Source: Malus domestica
Taxonomy: Eukaryota; Streptophyta; Magnoliopsida; Rosales; Rosaceae
Direction: 5' to 3'
NCBI RefSeq assembly: GCF_042453785.1
Contig: NC_091664.1
Location: forward strand, 487,001 to 551,000
DNA: 64,000 bases
Shown here: positions 60,610-64,000 of the stretch, one piece after another
Position numbering within the stretch: position 1 is the stretch's first letter
Layout of the letters: the number at the start of each line of letters is the position of its first letter
Notes under the pieces: generated by a model
What the model was told of the DNA's origin: nothing
The model's database searches: none
What the model saw: only the letters and a program-made list of their open reading frames with translations
Position numbers and translations under genes: made by a program

Positions 60610-63600
60610 AAATTTAAGAAAGTGACTAAAATTTTCAGTATTTGCTTGGGAACACTTGCATCCAATCATAGACTAAAAAAATAATCTATTCAGAAAAATA
60701 AAAGAGAAACGAAAAAATTACTTACAAATTCCTTGCCGTCTTCTTCTTATTCAAATTTTCATCTCTAACAAAAGCTCTGAAAATAAAAGTAAAACTGTAA
60801 AAGTCACAAAAAACAATCGAAGAGAGTCAATCGGAAACCGCAAATATCACAAAGCAATCCAAAACCAAAACAAAATTAAAATAAAACTGCAGTAGAAACC
60901 CAATTAGAATATTGCGATCCCGTGGCCTGATGCTTCATCTCTGAAATGCCTTTTTTTTTACTTTTATGCTTTTAATCTCTTGGAAGTCCATAACATGGCA
61001 GTCTTGGAATTCCATCATAAAAAAAACTCAAACCTTTTCTATCATTTTGACACATGTACGAAAAATTGTTCAAAAGAATTACAGATAGCCTAAGTTAAAG
61101 AGTATGTTAATACAATACCTTTACATTTTATTCACTTGGTGGTGCAGTCTTAATACATATATCCTAAGTTTTTAGAAATTTAAATTAGCTCATGCAAACA
61201 CATCATTAAAGTCTTCTAAAAAATTTGACCATTTGTGTGATCACTCTTCTCGACCTATGTTGATCTCATCTCTAATGCATGAATTCCTTCTTTGTGAGAA
61301 ATATCTACATGGGCCAATCCACCCATGTATATGCATTGCATCAAGAAGAGAACATGTACTCATATGTTGACATTTCATGTAAAGAGTGTGATTATTCGTG
61401 TCTCCTAACAGTTAATCTTCATTTAGGTTTGTAACGGAACTCTATATCGATCAATTCAAAATTTCTCACCACAGTTTTCATGGATTAGAAACTGAGAATC
61501 TTGTTATTTCCAAACTGAATCTAATTTTTGCACCGGCGCTATATGAACCCCTAAACATCACTTTACATTTGTTTCATGAATGAGTAAACAATAATGGTAT
61601 TAACGTTAAACTATAGGACCTGGCACAAACACTTTTACTAATCAAGCGCGGGACATATTTATCCTTATTTTGTGATAAGGATGATCATGCAAACAATGAA
61701 TTGCCGTGAATGGTCACCATTACTATAAGGAAACTCAAACACACCCATAATGCAAGCAAAACTCTTACGCAGAGGAATATAAAAGTTTATCTAATACAGT
61801 ATCATGTATATTTTCCACACAAAATTGTATTCGGCTTTCAAAATCACATCCATATAATATATTTCAATATTAGTTCATCAACTTTTAAATGTGAAGATTG
61901 GAGAATGCTTACCAAATCGTTCTTGAAGGTTAGCGATTTTAGGGGTTTGTGGGTTTTCAGATGTAAAAGAGGGAGTGCGTGTTTCATCCAACAAGATTCT
62001 CAGTCTCTCATTAAAATGTTCATAAACCCAGTTGAAAATAAGCACATTCACTTGCAAAATGTCTCCTTTGTAATTGAACCCATATATTGATGGAGTCATT
62101 CAAGAGTCATCCACAAATGCTTCTCTCCAGCATTTGAACTCGCTCCAACTGGAACTGATCTCAAAAAATATAAAATTCAAGTAATCGGGAACTAAAGATG
62201 AAAGAAAATACAAATCAAATTTGATAAACTGTGAGACCTGTAAATGCCGATTGATTAACCCACCCAAGGTTGCAGACGTCTTCACTGGCTTTTTGTAACA
62301 TCTCTCGGGTAGTTACATTGAACGTTTTAACCATCGTTATTCCTTCATTGGCAATGTGAAGGTCTCTTTTGAGGTTTTCCTTACTAAAACAATCTCTACA
62401 CATTTGATAACCTTACATTAATATCCAATTCAAAAGAAACCAACAATCCCACCAAAAAAATAAAAATCTCCTTCCCCCTCCAATCTACTACTGATAAATT
62501 AATAAGTAGAATCAAACACACACACTCATTCCTTCATACCTAATGATATTCAATGCAACTGACAATTACACACTTATTCCATGAATGGGTCGAAGGAGAA
62601 GTACTCTTCATCCCTACTTTTGCAAGTCGTCGTTCCCATCGCAAAGGGGTTGGAGCAGATAAATTTTGGTTTGAAAGGAATCAAATTTCATGCCTGCATA
62701 AAACCCCATAGAATATGAAGAATTTTATTTATTTATTTTAACGAAATAAAAGCAGATTAGGCACAAAGAAAAATAGAGATAAATCAAAACCTTTAAAACA
62801 AATCAACACAATATCATGAACCCTTGCTTATGATAAACTTTGTTCTTTAATTCGTGTCAGTAAATACAAACTAAAATTGACTTGGAAATACTAAATACAA
62901 ACTTATATATACATCCTCAAAGCTGCAGCAGCAGTAGAGCGCATCAAATTCATCACCTAAAAGATAAACCGTTAAAAAAAACCTAAAAACTAAAAAGGTA
63001 AATTTAGATAGAGATTTACCCAAAGTTACTCAAACCTTTGAACTTTGGAGCCTAATAGAATCATCTTGGCCCTATAACAAAAAGGAGAGAAAGAATTAAG
63101 AAAACTAAAATAAAAAGCACCAAGATTTCACAGAAGATGGATATGAATGGTTGGGAAATGCCTTTTGAGTCAAGAATCTCACCAAATTAATTCAAATAGC
63201 ATCGCATGTCTCTCTGTGTGTGTCCAAATATCAGTTTGAAAATTGAACATGTTTGTGTCAATGGTTGTGGAGAAAACTGCTTGGAAAGTTAGTGTAGATG
63301 GTGCTGGTAGTTTGTAGAACGTGGAGACTGTTGAATCCCACGTTCGCGGAGCTTGTTGAACTCTCCGTTTGGATGCTTTTATCTCTATTTTAGTTAAAGG
63401 TTTTTTTACCAGTTTGTCCTCCATTTTTCCTATTTTTGGATTTCAATTGTGAAGAAAACAAAAGGGCTTTCTTGGTATTTCTGAATGCTTCACCAAACTG
63501 GTCTTCTCCATTTATATATATATATATATATATAAAAGATTGTTTTTTTCTGTGAGATATTAAACGCTCTCGCTCTCCTAAAATGGAGGAGGAGTGGTGT

Positions 63601-64000
63601 TGGTTGGTTGGGTTAAATTCATTTTATCTCATTTTTTTAAATTCATTATATCTCATTTTTTTCGTTTTTTTTCTTTGAAAACTGATTTGCGTCGAACGTG
63701 GTTGAATTTGTGTCTTCCACGTTTGTTCTTTTCAATTTTATCTCCTTTTTTTTCTAATTTTATCTCCTTTTTTTTCTAATTTTATCTCCTTTTTTTCTAA
63801 TTTTTTTCTTTTTGGTTAAATTCATTTTACCTCCTGAGTGATCTGACCTCCCGAACCTTGCACCAAACTAAGGAAAATGAAGAGGAGGTTTGGCGTGAAA
63901 AAGCTTTAAAAATGGAAGAGAAGTTAGAGGACGGTGGGGGGGGGGGGGGACGAATGAGGGTGTTCTATAACCGTAAAACTCCATTGTAGATAATTATCAT
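60610..64000. other. Intergenic region with weak minus-strand exon candidates only
   Basis: No confident gene. Between about 61880 and 62660 several minus-strand stretches look exon-like: a possible start encoding MGTTTCKSRDEEYFSFDPFM near 62640, then CRDCFSKENLKRDLHIANEG continuing to REMLQKASEDVCNLG, ending at a plausible donor near 62262. A third stretch, NVLIFNWVYEHFNERLRILL, is near 62000. I do not recognise a family. A 81-codon frame at 63179-63424 (-) is also unassigned. TA microsatellite at 63512-63533, repeated ttttatctcctttttttct units at 63735-63800, and a G-run near 63936-63949. Confidence 0.3.

Overview
This window is plant nuclear DNA, most likely from Rosaceae and probably from the apple/pear group. 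That placement is an inference from the chalcone synthase sequence, the intron-rich genes, the AT-rich intergenic DNA and the mix of repeats; no search was run. There are no bacterial-style operons or ribosome binding sites.

Four genes look intact. A chloroplast-type ABC1/aarF atypical kinase (13 exons, + strand) lies at 16086-22654. Two tandemly duplicated ankyrin-repeat/GPCR-chaperone-domain genes lie on the minus strand at 23450-25329 and 29441-33773. A two-exon chalcone synthase gene lies at 52353-54158. The kinase and the first ankyrin gene converge. The genes are unrelated in pathway: plastid lipid/quinone regulation, ER-type chaperone, and flavonoid entry enzyme.

Most of the rest is transposable elements, many datable by nesting and by target-site duplications (TSDs) that can be read directly. 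1-10271 is a stack. An old long LTR (9129-10271) was entered by a minus-strand LTR element (element 1, 3314-9128). Element 1 was later split by a solo LTR (5257-7593, TSD aatcg) and by a Ty3/gypsy element (1-3313) that landed inside its 3' LTR. 10272-15790 carries a PIF/Harbinger-like element, a SINE, an LTR-like block and several MITEs. A TRIM (19973-20367, TSD aagga) sits in a kinase intron. 34800-51650 holds a second TRIM, a solo LTR (37515-38096), a decayed Ty1/copia element with a hAT-like insertion in its 3' LTR, foldback MITEs and a 2.6-kb solo LTR (49036-51649, TSD ttacc) about 700 bp upstream of chalcone synthase.

The most striking content is a pair of related non-autonomous LTR elements: element 1 (3314-9128) and element 2 (56676-60604, TSD gacat, two 358-bp LTRs). 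Both have a Tat/Ogre-like primer binding site and a conserved ATG about 35 nt after the LTR. Both have a polymorphic tandem-repeat zone next to the 3' LTR, and neither shows recognisable pol. In place of pol they carry fragments of ordinary host genes in the sense of the element: spliceosomal SmB in element 1, and GDSL lipase and IQD calmodulin-binding protein fragments in element 2. They look like a gene-capturing retrotransposon family.
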